Below are positions 1 through 9,189 of a stretch of 64,000 bases of DNA, piece after piece (the first letter of the stretch is position 1; every line of letters begins with the position of its first letter). The DNA comes from Ideonella paludis (lineage in GTDB: Bacteria; Pseudomonadota; Gammaproteobacteria; Burkholderiales; Burkholderiaceae_C). The position numbers and the translations under genes were made by a program. The notes beneath the pieces were generated by a model. It had not been told where the DNA came from, searched no databases, and saw only the letters and a list, made by a program, of their open reading frames with translations. The DNA is taken from assembly GCF_018069865.1 (NCBI RefSeq), contig NZ_JAGQDG010000001.1, positions 868,001 to 932,000 of the forward strand, written 5' to 3'.

Positions 1-1
1 G

Positions 2-814
2 CGGGGCGTGAGGGGCCAGCGCGTCTTGATGCCCGACAACGCCTACACCATGTTCAACCTGGAGGATGAGGTGGTGGGCGGCTACACGCCGGAGCGCGTG
101 GCGCTGCGCCGCGCCATTGCGCTGGGCATGGATGTGGAGCGCGAGATTCGCCTGACCCAACATGGCCAGGCGGTGATCGCCCAGGCCTCGGTCGCACCGC
201 AGACCACCTCTTACGACCCTCAGTTCCGCTCGGCCATGAGCGAGTACAACCCCACCAAGGCCAAGGCCCTGCTGGAGATGTACGGCTATGTGGACCGCAA
301 TGGGGACGGCTGGCGTGAGCAGCCTAACGGCCAACCCTTGGTCTTGAACTGGAGCATGGAGGACGACCAGCGTGGCCGTCAGCGTTCAGAGATTTGGCTC
401 AAGGACATGAAGGCCATTGGCTTGAAGGTGGAGTTCAAAACCGGCAAATGGCCCGAGTTGCTGAAGGCCGCCCGAGCCGGTAACTTTCAAGTCTGGCAGG
501 TGGGTGGGCAATCGGCCTCTCCCGACAGCCAGGGCTCTTTGCAGCGCTATGACGGCAGCCAGGTGGGTGGGCAGAACCTGGCCCGCTTCAAGCGGCCGGA
601 GATGGATGCGATCTACACCAAGCTCTCTGAAATGCCCGATGGACCAGAGCGCGACAAGCTGTTTGTGGAAGCCTTTCGCATCGGCACGGTGTGGATGCCC
701 TACAAGATCCGCTATCACTCGGTGCGGGCCGACCTCTTCCACAAAGGCGTCACGGGCTATCGCCGCCCCGTGTTCTGGCAAGAGTTTTGGCACTACGTGG
801 ACGTCGAGTCCTGA
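2..814 (+). CDS. Family 5 ABC transporter substrate-binding protein, C-terminal part
   Basis: This is the last 270 codons of a periplasmic solute-binding protein (SBP_bac_5 family: peptides, opines or similar solutes). The reading frame is open to the left edge, so the real start lies outside the window; the GTG at 8 is not a plausible start. It matches the C-terminal half of the next gene almost motif for motif: GGYTPERVALRRAI, a DRNGDGWREQP segment, GKWPELLKAARAG, and a C-terminal FWHYVDVES. The pair is therefore a tandem duplication. It ends 26 bp before the next start, consistent with one transcript. The ligand cannot be deduced from the sequence. Confidence 0.9.
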   Translation, partial: RGVRGQRVLMPDNAYTMFNLEDEVVGGYTPERVALRRAIALGMDVEREIRLTQHGQAVIAQASVAPQTTSYDPQFRSAMSEYNPTKAKALLEMYGYVDRNGDGWREQPNGQPLVLNWSMEDDQRGRQRSEIWLKDMKAIGLKVEFKTGKWPELLKAARAGNFQVWQVGGQSASPDSQGSLQRYDGSQVGGQNLARFKRPEMDAIYTKLSEMPDGPERDKLFVEAFRIGTVWMPYKIRYHSVRADLFHKGVTGYRRPVFWQEFWHYVDVES

Positions 815-840
815 CCCTTTGGTTCACCCGCAGACGCGCT

Positions 841-2649
841 ATGGATAGACGTACATTTTCTGGGCTGGCCCTGGGCTCAGCCCTTGTCGGCCCTGGCTTG
901 TCAGAGGCCTTGGCGCAAGCCAAGCCGGGCCCCAAAGTCTTGCGCTATGCCTTTCCGGTGGCCGAGACGGGCTTTGACCCGGTGCAGGTCTCAGACACCT
1001 ACTCACGCACGGTCACCGACCACATTTTTGAAGGCCTCTACCAGTACGACTACTTGGCGCGTCCCTACAAGGTCAAGCCTTGTTTGGCTGACGGCATGCC
1101 TGAAGTCTCCGAGGACTTTCGCACCTGGACCATTCGGCTCAAGCGCGGCGTCTTTTTTGCCCAAGACGCCGCCTTTAAAGGCCAGCGGCGCGAGGTGGTG
1201 GCGCAGGACTTCGTCTACGCCTTCAAGCGCTATTACGACCCCAAGACCAAGAGCCCGAACTTCCCGACTTTGCGGGAAGCGGGGATTCTGGGCTTGGAGG
1301 CCCTGCGCGAAGCGGCACTCAAGAGCCAGCGGTTTGACTATGACGCTCCGGTGGAAGGCCTGCAGGCCTTGGACAGCCACACCTTGCGCATCAAGCTGGC
1401 AGCCCCGCGGCCGCGCTTCCTCTATTACCTGGCGGCCGGTGATATCTACGGTGCGGTCGCGCGCGAGGTGGTCGAGCATTACGGCGACAACATCATGGCC
1501 CATCCGGTGGGCACCGGTCCGTTCAAGCTGGTGATCTGGCGGCGGGGCTCCTTGATCGTCTTGGAGCGTAACCCTGATTATCGGGAGGCCTACTTTGACG
1601 CTGAGCCCAACGCCGATGATGAGGAAGGCCAAGCTTGGCTGAAGCAGCTCAAGGGCCGGCGTCTGCCCATCATCGACCGCGTAGAGGTTTCGATCATCGA
1701 GGAATCCCAACCACGCTGGTTGGCCTTCTTGAATCGACAGTTTGATTTGGTGGCCGTGCCCTTGGAGTTTTCTTCGGTGGCCGTGCCGCAGGGCCGGCTG
1801 GCGCCCAATTTGGCCAAACAGGGCGTTCGTCTGGGGCGCCAACTGCTGCCTGATCGGGTGCTGTATTACTTCAATATGGAAGACCCGGTGGTGGGCGGCT
1901 ATACCCCTGAAAGGGTGGCGCTGCGCCGCGCCATTGGCCTGGCCACTGACCTGGCTGCAGAGATCCGCTTGGTGCGGCGCGACCAAGCCATCCCGGCGCA
2001 GACCATGGTGGCCCCCTACACCTGGGGCTATGACCCCAAGCTCAAAACCGAGAACAGCGACTACGACTTGGCCCGCGCCAAGGCCTTGCTCGACCTCTAT
2101 GGTTGGACCGACCGCGACGGCGACGGCTGGCGCGAGCAGCCCGATGGCTCGCCCCTGGTGCTGGAGTACGCGAGCCAGCCCGATGCGATTTCACGCTCCA
2201 TGGACGAGGTCTGGAAAAAGAACATGGATGCGCTGGGCATCCGTGTCGATATCAAGCTGGGCAAATGGCCCGAGCAGCTCAAAGCGGCCCGGGCGGGCAA
2301 GCTGCAGATTTGGCTGCTGGCTTACACGGCCACCAACCCCGATGTGCAGGATGCCTTGGACATTCTGTTTGGCCCGTCCTCGGGGGCGCAGAACTTGGCG
2401 CGTTTCAAGCTGGACGCCTATGACGAGGTCTGCCGCCGCATGCAGGCCTTGCCCGATGGCCCTGAGCGCTTGGCCCTGCTGCGGCAGGCCCAAAAGCTGG
2501 TGCTGGCCTACGCGCCGCACAAGTACACGGTGCACCGCATCGCCAACGACCTGACCCATCGGCACTTGGTGGGATATCGCCGCCCCGCCTTTGGGCGGCA
2601 GTTCTGGCACTACGTCGACATCGAGCCCAAGGCCGCTGACAGGACCTAG
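841..2649 (+). CDS. Family 5 ABC transporter substrate-binding protein, Tat-type signal
   Basis: A 602-residue periplasmic solute-binding protein of the SBP_bac_5 family, paralogous to the truncated gene upstream. The chosen ATG gives an N-terminus MDRRTFSGLALG followed by a hydrophobic stretch and an Ala-rich cleavage region (EALAQA), which fits a twin-arginine signal peptide; the reading frame extends 150 bp further upstream, but that part overlaps the previous gene and has no signal-like character. The body has the usual family order: substrate entry domain (AFPVAETGFDPVQVSDTYSR), then GTGPFKLVIWRRGS, then the C-terminal lobe. No permease or ATPase genes follow, because oxyR lies convergent, so the transporter partners must be upstream of the window or elsewhere. 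Confidence 0.88.
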   Translation: MDRRTFSGLALGSALVGPGLSEALAQAKPGPKVLRYAFPVAETGFDPVQVSDTYSRTVTDHIFEGLYQYDYLARPYKVKPCLADGMPEVSEDFRTWTIRLKRGVFFAQDAAFKGQRREVVAQDFVYAFKRYYDPKTKSPNFPTLREAGILGLEALREAALKSQRFDYDAPVEGLQALDSHTLRIKLAAPRPRFLYYLAAGDIYGAVAREVVEHYGDNIMAHPVGTGPFKLVIWRRGSLIVLERNPDYREAYFDAEPNADDEEGQAWLKQLKGRRLPIIDRVEVSIIEESQPRWLAFLNRQFDLVAVPLEFSSVAVPQGRLAPNLAKQGVRLGRQLLPDRVLYYFNMEDPVVGGYTPERVALRRAIGLATDLAAEIRLVRRDQAIPAQTMVAPYTWGYDPKLKTENSDYDLARAKALLDLYGWTDRDGDGWREQPDGSPLVLEYASQPDAISRSMDEVWKKNMDALGIRVDIKLGKWPEQLKAARAGKLQIWLLAYTATNPDVQDALDILFGPSSGAQNLARFKLDAYDEVCRRMQALPDGPERLALLRQAQKLVLAYAPHKYTVHRIANDLTHRHLVGYRRPAFGRQFWHYVDIEPKAADRT

Positions 2650-3569
2650 TCACTCAGCCGCGTGACCCCCGGCAGCTTGCAGGCATAGACGGCGTTGCGC
2701 AGCGCGGCAATGGCTTCGTAGCGCGTGAAACTGCGGCGCCAGGCCAGCACCACGCGGCGGGTGGGCACCGGGTCTTCAAAGGGGATGTAGACCACATGCG
2801 TCTGGGCTTCAGCGGGCACGGAGAGCTGGGGCACCACGGTCAGGCCCATGCCGGCGGCGACCATGTGTTTGATGGTCTCCAGCGAGGAGCCCTCAAAGCT
2901 CTTTTTGATGCCCTCGGCGTCGCTGGAGAAGCGCGCAAACTCGGGGCAGACCTCCAGCACTTGGTCGCGGAAGCAATGGCCCGTGCCCAGCAGGAGCATG
3001 GTCTCTTGCTTGAGCCGCTCGGCGCTGATGCGCTTCATCTTGGCCAAGGGGTGGGTCTTGGGCACGGCCACCATGAAGGGCTCGTCATAGAGCGGCGCCA
3101 CGGCCAAGCCGGCATCCGGAAAGGGCTCGGCCATGATGGCGCAGTCCAACTCGCCCAAGCGCAGCATGTCCAGCAGACGCACGGTGAACTGCTCTTGCAG
3201 CATCAAGGGCATTTGCGGCGTGCGCGCAATGGTGTTGCGCACCAAGTCGGGCAGCAGATAGGGGCCGATGGTGTAGATCAGCCCTAAGCGCAGCGGACCG
3301 GAGAGCGGGTCTTTGCCGCGCTTGGCGATCTCGCGGATACCCTGGGCCATTTCGATGACCTGTTGGGCTTGGCGCACGATGTCCTCACCCAAGGGGGTAG
3401 CGCTGACTTCATTGCCGCCACGCTCGAAGATCTTCACGTCCAGCTCTTCTTCGAGCTTTTTGATGGCCACCGACAAGGTGGGCTGGGAGACAAAGCAGGC
3501 TTCGGCAGCTCGGCCAAAGTGGCGCTCGCGGGCCACGGCGACGATGTAACGTAACTCAGTCAGGGTCAT
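2646..3569 (-). CDS. oxyR: LysR-family hydrogen peroxide sensor OxyR
   Basis: A 307-residue LysR-type regulator that activates peroxide-defence genes when oxidised. Residues 1-60 form the winged helix-turn-helix (TLTELRYIVAVARERHFGRAA). The peroxide-sensing pair is visible as GHCFRDQVLEVC, with Cys199 and Cys208 at the same numbering and spacing as in E. coli OxyR. I chose the ATG ending at 3569 because the sequence then begins exactly at the family N-terminus; the frame runs 42 codons further upstream without sense. It lies downstream of a protease gene and near recG; oxyR and recG are commonly neighbours in Burkholderiales. Its stop overlaps the stop of the convergent solute-binding gene by 4 bp. 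Confidence 0.96.
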   Translation of the reverse strand: MTLTELRYIVAVARERHFGRAAEACFVSQPTLSVAIKKLEEELDVKIFERGGNEVSATPLGEDIVRQAQQVIEMAQGIREIAKRGKDPLSGPLRLGLIYTIGPYLLPDLVRNTIARTPQMPLMLQEQFTVRLLDMLRLGELDCAIMAEPFPDAGLAVAPLYDEPFMVAVPKTHPLAKMKRISAERLKQETMLLLGTGHCFRDQVLEVCPEFARFSSDAEGIKKSFEGSSLETIKHMVAAGMGLTVVPQLSVPAEAQTHVVYIPFEDPVPTRRVVLAWRRSFTRYEAIAALRNAVYACKLPGVTRLSD

Positions 3570-3680
3570 GACATGGGATTGTGCAGGGATTTGCGCTGAA
3601 CTCGAATCGCTGTGGAGCTGATCCTCTAGGGGCTGTTCACACGAGATCAATGAGGCCGTGTGGGGCGCCAAAGCGCTACG

Positions 3681-3705
3681 GGCCCCGAGCCGCAAGCTCG
3701 GGGCC
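3681..3705 (-). terminator. Strong hairpin downstream of the M4 protease gene
   Basis: Perfect 10-bp stem GGCCCCGAGC / GCTCGGGGCC with a 5-nt CGCAA loop, 15 bp beyond the protease stop codon and about 110 bp upstream of the oxyR start. There is no T-run on either strand, so it could be a Rho-independent-like pause, an mRNA 3' end stabiliser or a processing site rather than a classical terminator. Confidence 0.5.
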
Positions 3706-3719
3706 TGTCTCGATCAGGC

Positions 3720-5315
3720 TCAGTTCACGTTCACGGCGCTCCAAGCCGCTTTGACCCCTTGGGTCTGAGCGGAGCTGGCGCCGAACAAGTCGCTCGATGC
3801 GCTGATCATCGCGGCACGCGCCTGTGCAAAGTTGGTGTTGCTGGTCATGTAGACCGTCAAGGCCCGGTAGTAGATGGCCGTGGCGTCCAAGTGGCCGATA
3901 CCGGTCACGGTGGCGCTGCCGGTCGCGACGCGGGTGTCCGAGGCTTGGCAGGTCGGCGAGGCGGGGCCGCCAGCGGGGCGGCTGCCCTCAGCCAAGATGT
4001 AGAACATGTGGTTGGCCACGCCCGACGAGTAGTGCACATCGATGTTGCCGACGCCGCTGTAATAGCAATCGGCCGAGCTGCCGTCGACACTGGGCTGAAT
4101 CATGTTGCGGAAGGGGCTGCCGTTGAGCGGCTCCTCACCGATCAGGTAGTCCGCCGGGTCGCTGGCATTGTTGGCAAAGCGCTCGACCATGGCGCCCATG
4201 ATGTCCGAGGTGGCTTCGTTCAGCCCGCCCGACTCTCCTGAATAGATCAGGCCGGCCGTGTTGCTGGTCACACCGTGGGTCATTTCATGCCCCGCCACAT
4301 CCAAAGACACCAAGGCGCCGTTGCCTGCACCGGCTTGGTTGGTGTAGGTCATGCAGAAGCAGCCGTCATCCCAGAAGGCGTTGTAGAGCGCGCCGCCCCA
4401 GTTGCTGGCGTGGACGCGCGATTTGCCGCCGCGCCCGTCGTCGGCAATGCCACTGCGGCCAAAACGGGTCTTGTAGAAGTCCCAGGTGGTGGCGAAGCCG
4501 TAGGCCGCATCCACACCGTCGCTCTGCGACTTATTGCCTTGCACCCCTGTGCCCCAGGCGTTGTCGGCATCCTTCATGACTTGGCTCTTGGGGTTGCCGA
4601 AGTAGGCGTCTTTGCCCTTGAGGTCATGGGTTTCGTGGTTGCCGCGGGTGGTATCCCGCAGGGCAAAACCGCCGGTGCTCAGGCTGTCTGTATTCAGCGT
4701 GACCGTGCCCACGTACAGGCTCTTGCCGGTGCCCACGGCGGCGGCGGTGTGCAGGTCATCCCAGCGGTCCAGCACGCGGCCGCTGTGGGCGTCGACCACG
4801 ATGTGGCTGCGGCTGGGCGCGCCATTGGCCAAGGTGCCACTCACGCTCACGTCATAAGCCAGGCGTGGCTTGAGGCCGCGCGCATAGACGGCCAATTGAG
4901 CCTGCGGTGGCAACTGCACCTCGCCCCCGAAGGCGGCGCGCGCCGCCACCACGGCTTGCTCGCTGTCCAAGGTGGCAGCGGTGCCCAGCTGGGGGGCAGC
5001 GCGCAGCGTTTGCGAGAGCTTGCGCAAGGTGCCCGAAGCACGGCTGTGCACCACCACATCGCCCCCAATCACCGGCAGATCTTGGTAGCGGCGGGCAAAG
5101 CGCACATGCTCGCTGCCATCGGCATCCACGATCAAGTCACGGGGGCTGTAGTCGTGCCCAGCGCCGGCGAGGCTGCGGGCATTCTCGGCCTGCAAATGGT
5201 TCAGCGCGCGTTGCACCGCGGGGTGGTCCGCTTGCGGCGGGGCGGCCAAAGCAGCGGTAACGCTCAATGCCAGGGTGGCCAGCGCCAGGGGCTTGACGGT
5301 GAAATGGGGGGTCAT
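3720..5315 (-). CDS. Secreted M4 (thermolysin-like) zinc metallopeptidase
   Basis: A 531-residue exported neutral protease. Residues 1-25 are a Sec signal peptide (LALATLALSVTAALAA). Residues about 30-185 are an FTP/PepSY propeptide. The catalytic domain follows with the zinc motif HEMTH (His343, Glu344, His347) and the third ligand in NEATSD (Glu367); the C-terminal M4 domain carries the HYSSGVANH segment with the catalytic histidine. All catalytic positions are present, so an active enzyme is expected. It probably digests extracellular protein for nutrition. It sits between oxyR and recG, genes that are often adjacent in this order, so it looks like an insertion into a conserved cluster. 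Start ATG at 5315 is preceded by AAGGACTGCCCC. Confidence 0.95.
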   Translation of the reverse strand: MTPHFTVKPLALATLALSVTAALAAPPQADHPAVQRALNHLQAENARSLAGAGHDYSPRDLIVDADGSEHVRFARRYQDLPVIGGDVVVHSRASGTLRKLSQTLRAAPQLGTAATLDSEQAVVAARAAFGGEVQLPPQAQLAVYARGLKPRLAYDVSVSGTLANGAPSRSHIVVDAHSGRVLDRWDDLHTAAAVGTGKSLYVGTVTLNTDSLSTGGFALRDTTRGNHETHDLKGKDAYFGNPKSQVMKDADNAWGTGVQGNKSQSDGVDAAYGFATTWDFYKTRFGRSGIADDGRGGKSRVHASNWGGALYNAFWDDGCFCMTYTNQAGAGNGALVSLDVAGHEMTHGVTSNTAGLIYSGESGGLNEATSDIMGAMVERFANNASDPADYLIGEEPLNGSPFRNMIQPSVDGSSADCYYSGVGNIDVHYSSGVANHMFYILAEGSRPAGGPASPTCQASDTRVATGSATVTGIGHLDATAIYYRALTVYMTSNTNFAQARAAMISASSDLFGASSAQTQGVKAAWSAVNVN

Positions 5316-5504
5316 GGGGCAGTCCTTATTGGGCTGTGCCAGAAAGTGGCGACAGCGGGTTTATGGCGTTCTGAGCGCATGCGGCACCCAGTGACCCCAG
5401 TATCGATAAGGCGACGCTCCTGCACACTCCCCCGCCCGTGGGAAGGGAATGCTCTTCCCTAGCTGATGCAACAAGATGTGCAGGAATGCCGGGGAGGTAT
5501 CGCT

Positions 5505-7628
5505 TCAGGCCTGCAGGTAATCCAGGTGGCCGCCGTGCCAGCGCCGCACCTGCGCCATGGCGGCGTGGGGGTGGCGCTCCCACATCAGCTTGGCAGCGGC
5601 CTGGGCGCGCTGCACCAGGGCCTGGTCTTCGTGCAAGTCGGCAAAGCGCAGCAGGGCGTCCCCCGACTGGCGCTCGCCGAGAAACTCGCCGGGGCCGCGG
5701 ATCTCCAGGTCGCGCCGGGCGATCTCAAAGCCGTCGGTGGTCTCGATCATGGCCTTGAGCCGCGCCTTGCCCGACACCGACAGCGGCGGCGTGTGCAGCA
5801 GCACGCACACGCTGGCGGCCGCCCCCCGCCCGACGCGGCCGCGCAGCTGGTGCAACTGCGCCAAGCCAAAGCGCTCGGCGTGCTCGATCACCATCAGGCT
5901 GGCGTTGGGCACATCCACGCCCACTTCGATCACCGTGGTGGCCACGAGCAGCCCCATGCGGCCTTCTTTGAACTCGGCCATCACCGCGGCCTTCTCGGCC
6001 GCGGGCATGCGCCCATGCAGCAGGCCCACGGTGACTTGGGGCAGGGCGGCGGCCAAGGCCTCGTGGGTGGCTTGGGCGTTTTGCAGGTCCAGGGTTTCGG
6101 ACTCTTCAATCAGCGGGCAGACCCAGTAGGCCTGGCGGCCGCGCTCGATCTCTTCGGCCACCCGCGCCACCACATCGTCGCGCCGCGCATCGGTGAACAC
6201 CTTGGTCAAGATGGGCGTGCGGCCAGGGGGCAGCTCATCAATGGTGCTGACGTCCAAGTCGGCGAAGTGGGTCATGGCCAGGGTGCGCGGAATGGGTGTG
6301 GCCGTCATCATCAGCAAGTGGGGTTCCAGCACGCCGGCATCATCTGGGGCGGGGGCGGACAGGTGCTGGCGCAAGGCCAAGCGCTGGGCCACGCCAAAGC
6401 GGTGCTGCTCATCCACGATGGCCAGGCCTAAGCGCGCGAACTTGACGTCTGCTTGAATGACCGCATGCGTGCCCACCACCAGCAGCGCCTGGCCGCTGGC
6501 AATCGCATCTAAGTGGGCTTGGCGCACCTTGCCTTTGCGGCTGCCGCTGAGCCAGGCCACGCTGATGCCCAGGGGCTCCAGCCATTGCACCAGCTTGGCA
6601 AAGTGCTGCTCGGCCAAGATTTCGGTGGGGGCCATCAGCGCGCACTGCCAGCCCGCGCCCATGGCCACGGTGGCGGCCAGCGCAGCGACCACGGTTTTGC
6701 CCGCCCCCACATCGCCTTGCAGCAGGCGGTGCATGGGCTGGGCGCGGCCCAGGTCGGCGCTGATCTCGGCCACCACCCGCTGCTGCGCGGCGGTCAGGCC
6801 AAAGGGCAGCACGGTCAAGAGGCGCTGGCTCAAGCTGTGAGCCTGCTCGGCCTGCGGCTTGTCGAGCAGTTGCGGCGCGCGGCGTGCGGCGCGCTCCAGC
6901 CGGGCCTGCCACTGTGAGAGCTGCTGGGCCAGCAGCTCCTCAAACTTGAGCCGCTGCCAGGCGGGGTGGGTGCGCTCTTCCAGTGCTGCCAGCGCCGTGC
7001 GCGGCGGCGGGTGGTGCAGCACCTGCAGCGCGTCGCGCAGCAGCGGCAAGCCCGGAGGCACCAGCTCGGGCGGGATGACCTCGTGCAAATTCGCCCGCTG
7101 TAAGCCCGCCGCCACGGCCTTGCGCAAATAGCTTTGCGGCAACTGGGCCGAAGCTGGGTAGACCGGCGTCAGCGTCTCGGCCAGCGGCGCGCCGGGCACC
7201 ACGGCTTTGAAGGTGGGGTGCACCATCTCGCGGCCGAAGAACCCGTGCCGCACTTCGCCACGCACGCGCACCACCTGCCCCACCGCCAAGCTCTTTTGGT
7301 GCGAAGGGTAGAAATTCACAAAGCGCAGCACCAGCTCGTCGCCGGCCTCATCCAGCAACCTCACCACCAGTTGGCGGCGCGGCCGCAGCTCGACTTTGCA
7401 CTCGCGCACCGTGCCTTCGACCTGGGCCGTGTCGCCGGCGTGCACGTCTGCCAGCGGGGTCAGGCGGGTTTCATCTTCATAGCGCAGCGGCAGGTGCAGG
7501 GCCAGGGCCACGGGGTGCGTCAGCCCCAGCTTCTGCAAGGCCTTGGCCGGGGCCGACAGCGTGCGCGCTGGCGCTGCTGCGGGGGGGGCGGCTGGGGCAG
7601 AGGCCGGTGGCGTGGACGCGCGGGGCAT
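5505..7628 (-). CDS. recG: ATP-dependent DNA helicase RecG
   Basis: A 707-residue superfamily 2 helicase that remodels stalled replication forks and Holliday junctions. The N-terminal wedge/OB domain occupies roughly residues 30-150. The motor has Walker A GDVGAGKT (305-312), the DEQH box (406-409), a TATPIPRTLAMT motif, and the helicase C domain with LLVATTVIEVGVDVPNA and QLRGRVGRG. The first 25 residues are an Ala/Pro-rich extension of doubtful value, so translation may start slightly later. In related genomes recG is often next to oxyR and queA; here a protease gene separates it from oxyR and about 10 kb from queA. Confidence 0.97.
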   Translation of the reverse strand: MPRASTPPASAPAAPPAAAPARTLSAPAKALQKLGLTHPVALALHLPLRYEDETRLTPLADVHAGDTAQVEGTVRECKVELRPRRQLVVRLLDEAGDELVLRFVNFYPSHQKSLAVGQVVRVRGEVRHGFFGREMVHPTFKAVVPGAPLAETLTPVYPASAQLPQSYLRKAVAAGLQRANLHEVIPPELVPPGLPLLRDALQVLHHPPPRTALAALEERTHPAWQRLKFEELLAQQLSQWQARLERAARRAPQLLDKPQAEQAHSLSQRLLTVLPFGLTAAQQRVVAEISADLGRAQPMHRLLQGDVGAGKTVVAALAATVAMGAGWQCALMAPTEILAEQHFAKLVQWLEPLGISVAWLSGSRKGKVRQAHLDAIASGQALLVVGTHAVIQADVKFARLGLAIVDEQHRFGVAQRLALRQHLSAPAPDDAGVLEPHLLMMTATPIPRTLAMTHFADLDVSTIDELPPGRTPILTKVFTDARRDDVVARVAEEIERGRQAYWVCPLIEESETLDLQNAQATHEALAAALPQVTVGLLHGRMPAAEKAAVMAEFKEGRMGLLVATTVIEVGVDVPNASLMVIEHAERFGLAQLHQLRGRVGRGAAASVCVLLHTPPLSVSGKARLKAMIETTDGFEIARRDLEIRGPGEFLGERQSGDALLRFADLHEDQALVQRAQAAAKLMWERHPHAAMAQVRRWHGGHLDYLQA

Positions 7629-7663
7629 GGCGGCGATTATGCTGGATGAAAACCCAGCTCAAT

Positions 7664-8848
7664 TCATCTTAACCACTGAATCATTTGCTGGCTGACTTGA
7701 GCCGAGTGGAGCAAGTCCAAGTGCCCGGTGTTCCAGACGGTCAGGCAGCGCTCAGGCTCAAAGGCCAGGCGTTGCGCGCTGCGGCGGTGCCAGCCCAAGG
7801 CGCTGTCCAGCGGCACCAGGCCGTCGCCCAGCAGCCGCTCGGCCAGGCGTGCCGGCTTGCCTGCGCGGGGAGCGCCGCTCAGGCAGGCGGCCACCGCATG
7901 GCAGCGCAGGCCCGTGGGCAAGGGCAGGTGCGCAGGCGGGCGCAGCACGGTGCCGTGGCGCAGGTCCATGATGCCCGCACTGCGCCACTGGCCCACTTGA
8001 GCCAGCGGGGCGGTGTAGGGTGTTTGCGCCAGGAGCAGGTCCAGGCCGTGGCCGGCCTTCTCCAGGGGCGCGCCGTGGTGCGGGCTGCCCAGGCAGATCA
8101 GGTCGCTGCAGGCCTTCACCCAGCGCTGCTGCGCTGGTGGCCCCGCGTGCAAGGCGCTGCGCAGCACCAGCCCGCCCATGCTGTGACCCAGCAGCACCAG
8201 GCGCTCGACGGCGTGTGGCCATGCCGCCAGCAAAGCCTCCAACTGCTGGGCCAGATCGGCGCCGTTGTGGGCAATGGGCAGTCCGGTGTTGTAGCGCAGG
8301 TAGACGGGCGTGAAGCCCAGGGCTTGCGCCAGCGCAGCACCGTGGTCGTGGCCTGTGTGCCGCCATTGGCCGTCATGCATGCACAGGCCGTGCACCAATA
8401 CCAACACCTTGGAGGTGCACCCTTTATCCCTCAAGGTGCGCTGTAGAAGGGCGGGCTCTGAGGGCAAGGTCTGGCCGTCCATGCGCCACTGCATCGGGGT
8501 GGCCAGTGGGTTTTGGCTGGCCTGCAGATGGTCACCGAGCACGCCATTCAGGGCGGCGATCAAGGCATCGCGCTGCGGGCTATTTGGGGCTTGGGCCTCA
8601 CCCTCGGGCAGCAGGTGCAGCAGCGCCTCGACACCGCCGCCGACAAAGCGAGCTACGCTGCGCACTGAGCGGTAGATCAGCCGTGTCAGGCCTTGGGTTT
8701 GGCCCGGTGTCGCGGGGTGTTCCGGCCAAGGGCTGATGCGCGCATGCATGCCCTCGACCACGTCGGTCACGCGGGTGGTGGCCTGGGTGAGCAGGCGGGC
8801 TGCGCCGCGCAGGTCGGCCGCCCGCAGGGGCCAGCGGCGCCGTGTCAA
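7664..8848 (-). CDS. Alpha/beta hydrolase, probable lipase/esterase
   Basis: A 394-residue alpha/beta-hydrolase. The first 140 residues have no clear family signal. The catalytic core starts at VLVLVHGLCMHDG (oxyanion region about 150-160) and contains the nucleophile elbow GHSMGG at 221-226 (Ser223), typical of triacylglycerol lipases and PGAP1-like esterases. A C-terminal GHLDLLHS supplies the likely catalytic histidine. The start is TTG directly abutting the TAA of the upstream small membrane protein gene, so the two are probably translationally coupled; internal starts are possible. The substrate is not known. Confidence 0.8.
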   Translation of the reverse strand: MTRRRWPLRAADLRGAARLLTQATTRVTDVVEGMHARISPWPEHPATPGQTQGLTRLIYRSVRSVARFVGGGVEALLHLLPEGEAQAPNSPQRDALIAALNGVLGDHLQASQNPLATPMQWRMDGQTLPSEPALLQRTLRDKGCTSKVLVLVHGLCMHDGQWRHTGHDHGAALAQALGFTPVYLRYNTGLPIAHNGADLAQQLEALLAAWPHAVERLVLLGHSMGGLVLRSALHAGPPAQQRWVKACSDLICLGSPHHGAPLEKAGHGLDLLLAQTPYTAPLAQVGQWRSAGIMDLRHGTVLRPPAHLPLPTGLRCHAVAACLSGAPRAGKPARLAERLLGDGLVPLDSALGWHRRSAQRLAFEPERCLTVWNTGHLDLLHSAQVSQQMIQWLR

Positions 8849-9178
8849 TTACAAGAGCAGCGCAAGGGCCACTCCCGCAAAAGACAGGCAGATGGCCACC
8901 ATATAGCGCTGAAAAGTCTGGTGGTAGTAGACCCCCGCTGTCGCGGCGTCATAACGGTTGTTGAGCAGGCGATAGAGCACATGCAGCATCAACAGGATGG
9001 CGCTGACAAAGGTGACCACGATGATCCAGTCGGCCATGGATTGGATTTGGTGCTCTTGTTGGTCATCAATGGCCCATTGGCCCAGGAAGTTGAGCAAAAA
9101 GCCCAGCACGATGCCCAGCGAGGTCACCATCGGTTGCCGAAAATCTTTGATGTCGTGGTGGGGGGTCTCGTCCGCCAA
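8849..9178 (-). CDS. Small membrane protein of unknown function
   Basis: A 109-residue protein with three predicted transmembrane segments: about residues 18-36 (MVTSLGIVLGFLLNFLGQW), 50-70 (IIVVTFVSAILLMLHVLYRLL) and 93-109 (AICLSFAGVALALLL), and a short acidic N-terminus. I do not recognise a named family. It is followed without a gap by the lipase-like gene and begins 11 bp after the stop of the exported deiminase gene, so all may belong to one minus-strand operon. Confidence 0.7.
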   Translation of the reverse strand: MADETPHHDIKDFRQPMVTSLGIVLGFLLNFLGQWAIDDQQEHQIQSMADWIIVVTFVSAILLMLHVLYRLLNNRYDAATAGVYYHQTFQRYMVAICLSFAGVALALLL

Positions 9179-9189
9179 GGGTCTCTCCG

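Noticed and set aside
8-10. GTG as start of the first solute-binding gene
   Set aside because: The frame is open to the window edge and alignment to the paralogue shows that about half the protein lies upstream.
4275-5462. 395-codon open frame opposite the M4 protease gene
   Set aside because: Antisense to a gene with complete zinc-protease motifs; no motifs of its own.
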